Notes: generated by a model from the letters alone, not told the origin. 36,480 nt of DNA from an uncultured Bacteroidia bacterium (GCA_903850335.1 CAINLJ010000277.1:1-36480), one strand, 5' to 3'; shown: positions 25,182 to 35,113, counted from the stretch's first letter. Numbers and translations: made by a program.

Positions 25182-26432
25182 ATGCAGGTATGTATTCATC
25201 GTGGAAGTAAGGAGATTGGCGGGAGTTGTGTGGAAGTTGTTTCTGATTGCGGGAAAAGAATAGTCCTGGATCTTGGATTACCCCTTGATGCCGAAAGTAA
25301 TGATAAAAAGTATTTACCGAACATTCCGGGGTTGGATGGCAGCGATGATTCGTTGCTGGCTGTGCTGATCTCTCACCCTCATCTGGATCATTTTGGTTTA
25401 CTTGGGCATATCTCGGGTAATATTCCTGTAATCATGGGTAAGGACGCCCGAAACATTTTAATCAAAGCTGCGCCTTTTCAAAGAGGAGACTGGAGTGTTC
25501 CTGCCCTGGGATTGAATTTCAAATCCGAAACTCCGTTTGAACTTGGGCCTTTCAAGATTACCCCTTATCTTATAGACCATTCCGGATATGATGCTTATTC
25601 TATTCTGATTGAGGCTGATGGCAAACGTTTGTTTTACAGCGGTGATTTCAGGATGCATGGCAGAAAGGCAAAACTGACCGAAAAACTTATGACTCATCCT
25701 CCTGAAAAGATTGATGTATTATTGTTGGAGGGCTCAACTCTTGGAAGACTTGAGAATCATGAGACATTCCCTACTGAGACTGAAATCGAGGAGCGATTGG
25801 CGACCGTTTTTGCCGAGACAACAGGTCTTACCCTGGTGCACACTTCCGCCCAAAATATTGACCGGGTTGTTTCTATTTTCAGAGCTTGCAAAAGAACCGG
25901 CAAAACCCTTGTTATTGATCTTTATACAGCTGTTGTCCTTGAAGCCACCGGGAATAAGAATATACCTCAGTCAGACTGGCCTGAAATTGCACTTTATGTT
26001 CCTGAAAAGCAGCGAATACAGATCAAACAGAATCAGTGGTTTAACCTGTTAAAAAGGCACCTAAAGAACCGGATTTTTATTTCCAACCTTCAATCTATAT
26101 CAAATAGCAGCGTTTTGTTATTTCGCCCGTTGCATATACATGATCTTGAAAATGCAGATTTACTCAAGAATGCTTTGTATATCTACTCGCAATGGGAAGG
26201 ATATTGGGACAAAGAAGAAAATGAATATTTCCGGGATTGGATTGACAAGCATAAAATACCCAAAATTAGCATCCACACATCGGGTCATGCAAGCCCCACC
26301 GATTTAAAACGATTTGCAGAAGCCCTTGCACCTCTCCGGATAGTTCCAATTCATACTTTTATGCCGGAAAAATATCAGGAATTATTTAATAATGTTGAAT
26401 TAAACGCCGATGGCGTATATTGGGAGGTTTAA
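25182..26432 (+). CDS. Beta-CASP metallo-hydrolase of RNase J/CPSF type
   Basis: A 416-residue metallo-beta-lactamase-fold protein. Ligand motifs are complete: SHPHLDH (64-70), His133 in LIDHSGYD, Asp155 in FYSGDFRMHG. Beta-CASP features follow: LLEGSTLG (181-188), HTSAQN (220-225), the HTSGH box (365-369) and the late PIHT (389-392). These mark it as a nuclease-type member acting on RNA or DNA rather than a lactamase. It is shorter than canonical RNase J (about 550 residues) because the C-terminal domain is absent. The start is unambiguous (MQVCIHRGSKEIGGSCVEV). It precedes the zinc-ribbon gene and recD on the same strand, so a role in nucleic-acid processing alongside RecBCD is possible. 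Confidence 0.88.
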   Translation: MQVCIHRGSKEIGGSCVEVVSDCGKRIVLDLGLPLDAESNDKKYLPNIPGLDGSDDSLLAVLISHPHLDHFGLLGHISGNIPVIMGKDARNILIKAAPFQRGDWSVPALGLNFKSETPFELGPFKITPYLIDHSGYDAYSILIEADGKRLFYSGDFRMHGRKAKLTEKLMTHPPEKIDVLLLEGSTLGRLENHETFPTETEIEERLATVFAETTGLTLVHTSAQNIDRVVSIFRACKRTGKTLVIDLYTAVVLEATGNKNIPQSDWPEIALYVPEKQRIQIKQNQWFNLLKRHLKNRIFISNLQSISNSSVLLFRPLHIHDLENADLLKNALYIYSQWEGYWDKEENEYFRDWIDKHKIPKISIHTSGHASPTDLKRFAEALAPLRIVPIHTFMPEKYQELFNNVELNADGVYWEV

Positions 26433-26586
26433 CTATGTATTATGATCGTACTTTAACAACTGATTTCTCATAACATATCAAACCTAACGGAAGCCTTTGC
26501 TGGCGTTATGAATTTGTTCGGAAATTTCACAATCTAAGACGGACCTGATAAATGGGTAAAAATAAATGACTAATATCTAATATATT

Positions 26587-26835
26587 ATGGGAACTTTACT
26601 GCGAGCAGTCTGCAATAAATGCGGGTATTCCAATACTGTTAATTTCGGTGCCGGGATGTTGAACTTTACTGAGGTTTGTAATGTACCTGTAATTAATAAA
26701 AAAAGCGGTAAATTAGAAATCAAAAATATCCTGGATAAAGATATTTCAAAGAAGAATTACTCATTTTATAATGAGCCTGAAATGTATCAAGGAGAAGATT
26801 CTGGCAAGCGACACCAATGGGGAGATATTTTTTAA
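26587..26835 (+). CDS. Small zinc-ribbon-like protein, 82 aa
   Basis: A short protein beginning MGTLLRAVCNKCGYSNTVNFG, with one CxxC pair (Cys9, Cys12) and a later single Cys (Cys32). It resembles half of a zinc ribbon of the kind seen in small Bacteroidota hypotheticals ('GTILSAxC.CGY...GGGMFNF'). The C-terminus is charged, with YQGEDSGKRHQWGD. The start is clear, and it stands 155 bases after the metallo-hydrolase and 139 bases before recD. Function is unknown. Confidence 0.7.
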   Translation: MGTLLRAVCNKCGYSNTVNFGAGMLNFTEVCNVPVINKKSGKLEIKNILDKDISKKNYSFYNEPEMYQGEDSGKRHQWGDIF

Positions 26836-26974
26836 AGTGAAGAGAGAAATTTATGCCCAAGCTGCTTAAGGTTTACAATGAACTTTGAACCAGAAGGTTT
26901 CTACGACTAGAAATATATTTGGGGTAATCTTGATTAAGCTTTGGCGAATAAAAAAAGAACTTTATTTTATTCTT

Positions 26975-28582
26975 ATGAACGAACCAATTGATGTGCATAA
27001 GGTCTTTGCAGAATATTTCAAGGGCAACGAAACTCTTGCATATGGTCTTTCGGCCAAACTGAGTGAAGGGAACATGTGCCTGGATATTGGCGAATACAAA
27101 ACCGAACTGCCTCATCGTCTCAAGGAACAAAAATCCAAAGAGTCATTCAACGAAAAAGATTCAGTTTTTTGGGCACCAACGCAAGATTTTGAAAAACAAT
27201 GTGAAGAAGGAATATACGTAACTCATTCTGCTTCAGAATTAAAGCCATTTGTAATTCAAAATGGTCAGGCTTACCTTCACCGGTATTTTCAATACGAAAC
27301 CCAAATCATTGAAAATATAAGGAGACTTGGTGACAATTTCCGGATCATTACGGGCGGACCTGGAACCGGCAAAACTTTTGGTGTATCAACTAATCTCGTT
27401 CAGCTATTTTCTGAAAATCTGAACCTGAAAGTGGCTTTGGCCGCGCCAACTGGAAAAGCGGCTGCACGGATGAATGAGTCTATCACAAGGTTTGCAGAAG
27501 ATCCTCAAAACAGCATTGATGAAGCTGTTCATAACAGGCTGACCGGACTAAAAGCTCAGACCATTCATCGTTTGCTTGGATATATATCAGATAGTGTGTT
27601 TTTTAGGCACAACGAAAAGAACCGGTTCCCATATGATGTAATTATCATAGATGAGTGTTCGATGGTAGACGGTGCCATGATGGCTAAGTTGCTTAACGCC
27701 ATCGATAAACATACAATACTTTACCTTCTTGGCGACAAAGACCAGCTTGCCTCTGTCGAAGCAGGTTCTGTGTTTGGAGACCTCTGCCGCGTCAAAGAGT
27801 CTGAACTGTTAAAGGGTAAAGTCGAAGTAAAGACAAAAAGCTGGCGGTTTGAAGACGACAAGGGAATAGGCAAATTCAGTCACGAAGTAATCAGCGGAAA
27901 CATCGTTCATAAGGAGAGTTATGCCGGTGATGACCAACTCACTATTGATACTACATTCTCCAGGGAATTATTCGAACAATACGCCTTATTATACATGGAT
28001 TATATCCTGGAGGATGACATCAAACTGGCGCTACAGAAGCTTAACCGGGTTCGTTTTCTTTGTGTGACACGAGAAAACGATCTGAGTGTGTCCCAGGTCA
28101 ACCAGCAGATTCAATATTTGTTGTCCACTAGAATTGAGGGATTTAATCCCAAATCGGAAGGGTTTTATCACAACCAGCCAATAATCATTACCCAAAACGA
28201 TTACCAGCTGGGGATCTTTAATGGTGATGTGGGAATTATCAGAAAGGAGAAAACAAATAATGGGGAAGTTTTATTTGCCTTTTTTGAAACTTCAGACGGT
28301 GAAACTAAAAAGATCCAGGCTGGCTACCTGAACAACTACGAATCGGTTTTTGCCATGACCATTCATAAAAGCCAGGGATCAGAATTTGACAATGTTGTTG
28401 TACTGTTACCTGAAAAGCAAGGAGGGAAACTTCTTACACGTGAATTGCTTTATACCGGTGTTACCCGTGCAAGGAAAAAGGTTCTGCTTCAAACCTCATT
28501 ACAGGTACTTGAAAAATGTGTTGAAAGATCCGTTTCCCGCGCATCAGGGTTGGAGAAACGGTTAACAACGCCAAATAATTGA
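26975..28582 (+). CDS. recD: Exodeoxyribonuclease V subunit RecD
   Basis: A 535-residue 5'-3' helicase, one of the two motors of RecBCD. Walker A is GGPGTGKTFG (127-136), Walker B is IIIDECSMVDG, followed by LGDKDQLASVEAGSVFGDL, and the C-terminal UvrD-like block is FAMTIHKSQGSEFDNVVVLLP with TGVTRARKK. The ATG at 26975 gives the start MNEPIDVHKVFAEYF, matching RecD N-termini; the frame extends 30 codons upstream from a TTG without support. It is a little shorter than E. coli RecD (608). Seven bases separate it from recC, so the three subunits form one operon. Confidence 0.95.
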   Translation: MNEPIDVHKVFAEYFKGNETLAYGLSAKLSEGNMCLDIGEYKTELPHRLKEQKSKESFNEKDSVFWAPTQDFEKQCEEGIYVTHSASELKPFVIQNGQAYLHRYFQYETQIIENIRRLGDNFRIITGGPGTGKTFGVSTNLVQLFSENLNLKVALAAPTGKAAARMNESITRFAEDPQNSIDEAVHNRLTGLKAQTIHRLLGYISDSVFFRHNEKNRFPYDVIIIDECSMVDGAMMAKLLNAIDKHTILYLLGDKDQLASVEAGSVFGDLCRVKESELLKGKVEVKTKSWRFEDDKGIGKFSHEVISGNIVHKESYAGDDQLTIDTTFSRELFEQYALLYMDYILEDDIKLALQKLNRVRFLCVTRENDLSVSQVNQQIQYLLSTRIEGFNPKSEGFYHNQPIIITQNDYQLGIFNGDVGIIRKEKTNNGEVLFAFFETSDGETKKIQAGYLNNYESVFAMTIHKSQGSEFDNVVVLLPEKQGGKLLTRELLYTGVTRARKKVLLQTSLQVLEKCVERSVSRASGLEKRLTTPNN

Positions 28583-28588
28583 AGCATC

Positions 28589-31500
28589 ATGTATAACCTC
28601 TACACCTCCAATCGGTTGGAAAGTCTGTGTCAGACACTGGCTGAAAACATCCTAAGTCCTGAACATGGTGTTTTTGGGAAAGATGTCATAATTACACAGG
28701 GCGCCGGCATGAATGCCTGGCTGAAAACCGAACTGGCCCAAAGCAATGGTGTTTTTGCCAATTTTGAGTTTGAAAACCAGGATGGATTTTTCTCAGAGAT
28801 ATACCAACTGTTATTTAAGCAAAGGCTTCAAATTGATCTTGATACGATAAAGTATAAGATCTATGGTTTTCTTGGAACCACTGCATTTACGGATACTTTC
28901 AGCGAGGTTGCCCGTTATTATGAGAATAACGAATTGCGACGATTTCAACTGTCTGCCAAAATTGCCGATTTGTTTGACCAGTATCAGTTGTATCGTCCGG
29001 AAATAGTTGAGAAATGGCAAAGGGGAGAAATTTCAACAGAGAACTCAGCAGAGAAGTGGCAGCAGTGGTTGTGGAGCAACCTGATTATAGATTCCAGGTC
29101 TAAAATAAGAGGAAAAATATTGGATCAGTTAGAAAGTCAAAAGGATCTGATTAAGAAGAGTTATCCTGAAATCTCATTGTTTGGCATTTCGGTTTATACC
29201 CGGTTTCATCTCGATTTCTTCAAAGAACTGGCCAAATATGCCCGTGTTAATTTTTACCTGTGCTTGCCTACTGATCAACCTCACTTTAAAAACGAACTGT
29301 TGATTAGTTTTGGAGCTAAAGCCGGCGAATTAGCCGGGATGTTTGATGTTAAAGATTTTGCAACTGTAGAAAGTGAAGCCGATTCTTTACTTTCCCGTAT
29401 TCAACATCAAATTATTCATAACGACACAGCTCTGGAATGGAAGGAAGATGATTCGTTGCAGATCAACTCCTGTTATACTCCTGTGAGAGAGGTCGAATGT
29501 CTTTACAATTACCTGCTCGATTTATTTGAGAAAGACAAGTGTTTAAAGCCCGGAGATGTCCTTGTTATGACCACCGACATTAATAAATATGCCCCGTATG
29601 TTAAGGCTGTATTTCGGAATGCCCTGGTGAATATTCCATTCCAGATTTCGGGTGCTGCCAATAATAGTGATGATACACTAACTGCTGCGTTGGAACAAAT
29701 CCTGAACTTTAAAGAGGAAGATCTGACCTCTGAAAAAGTTATCAGTTTACTCGAACAGAAGCGCATAAAAAAACGGTTCCAGATTGAGGACACCGATTAC
29801 ATACGTGCAGTTGTTAATAAAGCAAATATCCGGTTCGGCAGCGAAAATCGGATTGAGGATGATACCCGCTATGTAAGCTGGAAATATGGGCTTGAAAAGA
29901 TCCTCCTGGGATATGCTATGCTCACCGATGAAGAATATCCGGTTGGAAACGATCTTACCCTTTATCCGTTCAAAGATACGGAAGCTTCCGGAAGTTACGA
30001 TTTGTTTCGGCTTAAAGCCTTCTTTTCGGCGTTGGAATCACTTGTAAAAACACAAAAGGAAGCCAGGAGTCTGTTTGACTGGAAGCTGTTTTTGTTTGAT
30101 GAGGTCCTGAACAAAATGGTTTATTCTGATGATTCAGAGAAGGACGACCGGGCGGAATTATCTTCCATTTACAGAGCTTTATCATTTATTGACAATCTTA
30201 GAACCGATGAAAAGGTTCCTTTTGCACTCTTTCTGGAGGAATTGAAATCCAGACTTTTCACTGAATCACGTGATTCAAAACTCAATACAGGAAGGGTTAC
30301 AATATCTTCGCCAATTCCGGTAAGAGGAATACCCTATAAAGTGATCTGTTTCCTGGGTCTGAACAATGACATTTTTCCCCGGAAAGACCAGTTCATGGGT
30401 TTTGATCTGCTTGGTGAAGAATACCGCGAAGGAGACCGTAACAAAAAAGAGACCGATAAATTCCTCTTCCTGGATACGCTTCTGGCAGCGAGGAAGAGAC
30501 TCTATCTTAGTTACATCGGACAAAGCGTAAAGGACAATACAGAGATTCCGCCCTCCATTGTGGTGGATACACTCATGGACTATTTGGGTTCAGACAGGAT
30601 CGCTGTAAAACATCCCTTGCATGGGTTTAGCTCGCGGTACCAAAAGGATGACAAACGATTGTTTACCTATTTATACTCAAAGCAAGCACAAGAATTTAAG
30701 CCCATAGAACGGGTACAAAAAGAACTCACTGAAGTTTCCGTTTATTCGTTTGTGAAGTTTTTTGAGCATCCCATTGAATGGTATTTCAAAACAGTTCTGG
30801 GGATTAAATTTGAGGATAATTCAGACACCTTACCTGAAACGGAATTATTTGGACTCGATGCCCTTCAGAAATGGCAGATTAAGAATGATCTGCTAAGGTT
30901 GAAGGATTCCGAGGTTGAATCGTATATTTCCAAATCGATAAAAGAGGGGCAGTTACCCTTAAAGAACCTGGGCAAGTTTGCAGTTGAAGAGATAGGTGCT
31001 TCAATAGCGGGCCTTAAATCACAATACAACGCTTTAATCCAGAATAAAGAAATGCAGAATATTGCCATCGACTTAACGATTGACGATATTCGGTTAACCG
31101 GTACCATTGATGGTGATTATGGATATGAATTTGTTGCATTTGCCTTTTCTGACAATTTAAAATATCGCGTTAGAGCATATCTGAACACCCTCTTACTCTG
31201 TGCTGCAGATAAGATTAAGTCTGGCGTATTTCTGGATAAAAATGGAGGTGTCTCAAATCTACCTCTTTTTTCGCCGCCTGATGCACTATTGAAACTTACG
31301 GAGCTTTTGAGTTTCTTCAGGAAAGGTAACCTAATGCCTTTAAAATTCACCCTTGATGCAAGTGACCAGGTCCAACAAAAGGCAAAAACTGGCAATATCT
31401 TCAAAAAGGAAGCTGAAGGGAGTGAATACAGTCAAATACCCCCTAATCAGTATGTGGCTATTCTTCTGGAGGAGGGTTATCTAAAAGAATTTGATGTTAA

Positions 31501-31591
31501 ACGGTTTGATGAGAGCATTTATGATGATCCTCAATATGATGAGATTAAAGAAATTGCCAGACTGTTAAATCTTAATACAACCGGATTATGA
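28589..31591 (+). CDS. recC: Exodeoxyribonuclease V subunit RecC
   Basis: The 1000-residue subunit that splits the duplex and, in E. coli, reads Chi. It begins with the family pattern MYNLYTSNRLESLCQTLAEN and GAGMNAWLKTELA. Other RecC signatures are FQLSAKIADLFDQYQLYRPE, YTPVREVECLYNYLLDLFEK and SSPIPVRGIPYKVICFLGLN followed by NDIFPRKD. It is modestly shorter than the E. coli protein (1122). The stop overlaps the recB start in ATGA (31588-31591), which couples their translation. The Chi-type recognition sequence cannot be predicted from this protein by eye. Confidence 0.95.
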   Translation: MYNLYTSNRLESLCQTLAENILSPEHGVFGKDVIITQGAGMNAWLKTELAQSNGVFANFEFENQDGFFSEIYQLLFKQRLQIDLDTIKYKIYGFLGTTAFTDTFSEVARYYENNELRRFQLSAKIADLFDQYQLYRPEIVEKWQRGEISTENSAEKWQQWLWSNLIIDSRSKIRGKILDQLESQKDLIKKSYPEISLFGISVYTRFHLDFFKELAKYARVNFYLCLPTDQPHFKNELLISFGAKAGELAGMFDVKDFATVESEADSLLSRIQHQIIHNDTALEWKEDDSLQINSCYTPVREVECLYNYLLDLFEKDKCLKPGDVLVMTTDINKYAPYVKAVFRNALVNIPFQISGAANNSDDTLTAALEQILNFKEEDLTSEKVISLLEQKRIKKRFQIEDTDYIRAVVNKANIRFGSENRIEDDTRYVSWKYGLEKILLGYAMLTDEEYPVGNDLTLYPFKDTEASGSYDLFRLKAFFSALESLVKTQKEARSLFDWKLFLFDEVLNKMVYSDDSEKDDRAELSSIYRALSFIDNLRTDEKVPFALFLEELKSRLFTESRDSKLNTGRVTISSPIPVRGIPYKVICFLGLNNDIFPRKDQFMGFDLLGEEYREGDRNKKETDKFLFLDTLLAARKRLYLSYIGQSVKDNTEIPPSIVVDTLMDYLGSDRIAVKHPLHGFSSRYQKDDKRLFTYLYSKQAQEFKPIERVQKELTEVSVYSFVKFFEHPIEWYFKTVLGIKFEDNSDTLPETELFGLDALQKWQIKNDLLRLKDSEVESYISKSIKEGQLPLKNLGKFAVEEIGASIAGLKSQYNALIQNKEMQNIAIDLTIDDIRLTGTIDGDYGYEFVAFAFSDNLKYRVRAYLNTLLLCAADKIKSGVFLDKNGGVSNLPLFSPPDALLKLTELLSFFRKGNLMPLKFTLDASDQVQQKAKTGNIFKKEAEGSEYSQIPPNQYVAILLEEGYLKEFDVKRFDESIYDDPQYDEIKEIARLLNLNTTGL

Positions 31592-34500
31592 CAGAGCCAC
31601 AAGACTTTAATGTGAAATCGGTAGAGCTGCAAAGCTCGAAGCTGATCGAGGCAAGTGCAGGTACCGGGAAAACCTACTCAGTTGCGATATTGGTTTTACG
31701 GCTGATCCTTGAAAAGCAAATCCCGATTGAGAAAATCCTCATGGTTACTTTTACCAAAGCTGCAGTGGCCGAGCTTGAATCAAGGATCCGCAGGTTTGTG
31801 CGTCTGGCATACCGGTTTGCATCGGGAAAAGAAATTCACGATCAAACGATAAAGGAGGTTGTAGGTGTTCCTGATGAAGATAAAATATCAGTACTCCGAA
31901 ATGCCGTTCAAAGCCTGGATAGTCTTTCAGTGATGACAATTCACAGTTTTTGTCAAAAAACGATTGATGAATTCACGTTCGAAACCGACCAATCGTTTGA
32001 TTACGAAATTGTGCAGGATGATTCATTTCTGAGAGAGGAATCGGTTCTTGATTTCAGAAGAGAAGTGGTGAACACGATCGCGGATTATGAATGGTTTAAG
32101 AAGGTCAATTCGTATCTGAAATTTGATAAAATATCAGATATTCTAAAGAAATACCTCGAAGGGAAGACTTTCCTGGATATTGATCTGACTCAGAACCAAA
32201 ATCTCAGTGAAACAACTTCTCAATCCATTGAAGCATACAGGATCTTAAAGGAACAAGTGATACTGAATTTTAAAAGGATTCAGACGACTCGTGTTCATGG
32301 CAGTTCAAAAGTGGCAAAAAGCAGAGAAAACCCTGAACAATTCCTTCCGGTCTTTATCCAGAGTTGCTGTGTTGAAAAAAAATACACTACTGAATTTGCT
32401 TTCCTTTATGAACCCTACGGGAGAAACTATGCCGAGCTCTATTTAACGGCTGAGTATACTTTCTACACCACCTTTATAAGCTCATCAAGGGAGAAGATCG
32501 ATCAGATCAAGCAGTCAAAAGGTTTTATATCATACGACGATCAGATCAAAACCATCCATAAAGCCCTGGCAAACGAATCGTTTAAAGAAAAACTGTCCGG
32601 AAAATACCAGGCTGTGTTCATTGATGAATTTCAGGATACGGACAAGCATCAGTATGAAATTTTCAACTCCGTTTTCTCAGGGAATTCAACCGTATTTTAC
32701 ATTGGCGACCCCAAACAGTCGATTTACGGATGGCGCAGTGCAGATCTGGATACCTATAAACTGGCAAAACGGAATGTTGCGGGATCTGTATTTTCTATGA
32801 ATAAGAACTACCGGTCGACAAAAGAGATGATCGAAGCATTAAATCTGTTATTACACCCAGGTGACAATTATAATCTGTTTGAGGATGATGAAATTCGGTA
32901 TATCAATGTCGGCCAGGGAGCCGTTGATCTGGGGGAAATGTCAGATCAGGGTCATGAAGTTGCACCAATCACAATTTGGGAGTTCGAAGAAGAGGATGAA
33001 ACAAATTGTAGCACAGTTGCCCGGGAAATATACAGGCTTCTTACCGATGATGTAAAGATCAAAGAGCGTAGAATTACTCCAAGTGATATTGGTGTTCTGG
33101 TTAGAGGAAACAAAGAGGGAGATGCCATTAAGAAAGCGTTGGCACGATTTAATATTCCTTCAGTCAAGAGAGATGACGCAAAGGTATTGAATTCTGAGGA
33201 ATGCGGGATGATTAAATATTTACTAATTGCGGTTATCTCACCCAACAGGGGTGCCATAAACCGTGTATTGATCAATATTTATCAAGGGTTTACAACTCAG
33301 GATTTAAATACACTTGACGACCAGAGACAGATTGAGATCTTCATTGAACTCCGGAAGATCCTCACAGATGAGGGTGTTTACAATATGATTTCATCATTCC
33401 TGGATATTTATGGGATTCGCATTAATTGCATGAAGGATGTTTTAGGTCAGCGCGTTCTGACCAATATCAACCAGTTGGCAGAGATATTGCATAAAATTGA
33501 AAAGCAATTTAAATATACGCCTGACGAATTGCTGGTCTGGATGGAACGCAGTTCAGGTGAAGACGATGAAGAGTTTGAACAGCGCGTTGAAAGTGATGAG
33601 GAGGCGGTACAGATTTCCACCATCCATAAGGCAAAAGGATTGGAATACAACATTGTCTTTGCCCCGAGCCTATCGATGACCCCCATAAAGCATTTTTTGA
33701 AACGGGGAAATCTGAATGAGTTTAAAAAAGATGACAAGTACTGGTTTACACTAAATTACCCTGATTTAGGTGCTGATGACCAAAGGATCTTTGATCTCCA
33801 GAAAGAGCAGGAAAACAGGAGGTTAATTTACGTGACTTTAACCAGGGCCGTTTATAAAAGCTATATTTCACTCGTTCCAAAGTCCTACAAAGGCCATGCT
33901 GTACCATCTTCCCTGTCGGCAATTCTTGACCACTATCAGGAAAGTTCTGCTCTAATTGAGGTTAAGAAAATAACCAATAATGATCTTAAAATAGTAAAGG
34001 GACAATACCAGCCTCAAACTGTAAATCCCATTTTTTCGCCGAAAGAAGAACCCAAGCTGGAGATTATTAACACATTTGGTATTCACAGCTTCAGCGGATT
34101 GAGTAAAACACACCATTCTGTACCATTTGAAAAGGGTGTGTCCGGAGAAACAGAGGCGTATGACCAGTTTATCTTCCAGGACCTGGCTCGCGGAGCGGAT
34201 GCCGGAACTGCCCTTCACAGTATTTTCGAACATCTTAATTTCGCTGCCCCTGACAGCTGGGATCAAACACTGAAAGAGGCTTCAAAATACTATTCCAATA
34301 TTATCAAAGAAGAGAGCCTCGATCTTTTTAAGCAATTGGTCACCCAAGTGATGAATGCTGAATTAGACTGTAACGGAGAAAAGTTTTCACTGAGCAGGAT
34401 TTCGAACGACCAAAAGCTATCTGAGCTGGAGTTTTGTTTTTCAATGAATAAAGCCAATAAAATTGCTATAAACGAACTGCTTGGAGTTGAGGCTGATCTT

Positions 34501-34881
34501 GAAGGAGATGCTGATATCGAGGGGCTAATGGCCGGCTTTATAGATCTCTTTTTTGAGTACAATGGCAAATACTATATCCTTGACTGGAAATCAAATTACC
34601 TTGGAAACAAACCTGAAGATTACGGCCAGGGTGGCTTAATCGAAGCCATGAAGGGGAATAATTACAACCTTCAGTATTTCATTTATACGGTTGCAATGAA
34701 ACGGTATCTTGAGATAAAGATGCCAGGATTTAATTACGACGAACATTTTGGAGGTGTGATCTATATTTTCTTACGGGGTGTCAGGGATAAGGATAACAGG
34801 ACAGGTATTTATTATACGAGGCCTACTAGTGAGAATATCAACAGACTTGAAGAGGTTTTTTATCGTCCGGTTAAATCCTAA
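31588..34881 (+). CDS. recB: Exodeoxyribonuclease V subunit RecB (helicase-nuclease)
   Basis: A 1097-residue UvrD-family helicase with a C-terminal nuclease. Walker A is ASAGTGKTYS (22-31), Walker B is VFIDEFQDTDKHQYEIF, motif III/IV is YIGDPKQSIYGWRSADL, motif V is ISTIHKAKGLEYNIVFAP, motif VI is RRLIYVTLTRAVYK. The nuclease domain is intact: GTALHSIFEHL, GFIDLFFEYNG, the catalytic LDWKSNYLG (Asp999, Lys1001) and YNLQYFIYTV with Gln1029. The complex should degrade linear DNA and load RecA at double-strand breaks. Gene order D-C-B, with B last, differs from E. coli. Confidence 0.96.
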   Translation: MTEPQDFNVKSVELQSSKLIEASAGTGKTYSVAILVLRLILEKQIPIEKILMVTFTKAAVAELESRIRRFVRLAYRFASGKEIHDQTIKEVVGVPDEDKISVLRNAVQSLDSLSVMTIHSFCQKTIDEFTFETDQSFDYEIVQDDSFLREESVLDFRREVVNTIADYEWFKKVNSYLKFDKISDILKKYLEGKTFLDIDLTQNQNLSETTSQSIEAYRILKEQVILNFKRIQTTRVHGSSKVAKSRENPEQFLPVFIQSCCVEKKYTTEFAFLYEPYGRNYAELYLTAEYTFYTTFISSSREKIDQIKQSKGFISYDDQIKTIHKALANESFKEKLSGKYQAVFIDEFQDTDKHQYEIFNSVFSGNSTVFYIGDPKQSIYGWRSADLDTYKLAKRNVAGSVFSMNKNYRSTKEMIEALNLLLHPGDNYNLFEDDEIRYINVGQGAVDLGEMSDQGHEVAPITIWEFEEEDETNCSTVAREIYRLLTDDVKIKERRITPSDIGVLVRGNKEGDAIKKALARFNIPSVKRDDAKVLNSEECGMIKYLLIAVISPNRGAINRVLINIYQGFTTQDLNTLDDQRQIEIFIELRKILTDEGVYNMISSFLDIYGIRINCMKDVLGQRVLTNINQLAEILHKIEKQFKYTPDELLVWMERSSGEDDEEFEQRVESDEEAVQISTIHKAKGLEYNIVFAPSLSMTPIKHFLKRGNLNEFKKDDKYWFTLNYPDLGADDQRIFDLQKEQENRRLIYVTLTRAVYKSYISLVPKSYKGHAVPSSLSAILDHYQESSALIEVKKITNNDLKIVKGQYQPQTVNPIFSPKEEPKLEIINTFGIHSFSGLSKTHHSVPFEKGVSGETEAYDQFIFQDLARGADAGTALHSIFEHLNFAAPDSWDQTLKEASKYYSNIIKEESLDLFKQLVTQVMNAELDCNGEKFSLSRISNDQKLSELEFCFSMNKANKIAINELLGVEADLEGDADIEGLMAGFIDLFFEYNGKYYILDWKSNYLGNKPEDYGQGGLIEAMKGNNYNLQYFIYTVAMKRYLEIKMPGFNYDEHFGGVIYIFLRGVRDKDNRTGIYYTRPTSENINRLEEVFYRPVKS

Positions 34882-35113
34882 CTGGAAAGGTTTACTCAAA
34901 TTAATAGTTCCAATTTATCACGGTATCCCTCATTCTACTACATTTTTTAAGAAATATTACCCTCAATTTGATACATGATGAAACTTATAACTCCGATCTC
35001 ATTACATGCTATGGGAAAAATAACCCTGACCTTTCTACAAATAATCAGGAAAACAACCCTGACTTTTATACATTTATTACTATTTTTATCCCTGACTTTT
35101 ATACATCACTAAT
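34882..35113. other. Intergenic region between recB and the AAA ATPase gene
   Basis: No gene and no clear terminator after recB. The second half carries three phased direct repeats described separately. The remainder is AT-rich with no feature I can name. Confidence 0.6.
35024..35106 (+). repeat. Three direct repeats on an exact 33-bp period
   Basis: CCCTGACCTTTCTACAA (35024-35040), CCCTGACTTTTATACAT (35057-35073) and CCCTGACTTTTATACAT (35090-35106). Copies two and three are identical over 17 bases, copy one differs at four. Starts are exactly 33 bp apart, about three helical turns, so a bound protein would sit on one DNA face. The GGAAAA(a/c) before copies one and two also repeats. The array ends eight bases before the ATPase start, so it covers that gene's promoter and leader. 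Operator iterons are likely; it is too short and regular in spacer to be CRISPR. Confidence 0.85.

Noticed and set aside
35024-35106. Possible CRISPR array
   Set aside because: Repeats are only 17 bases with 16-base AT-rich spacers, there are three copies, and no cas gene is present.
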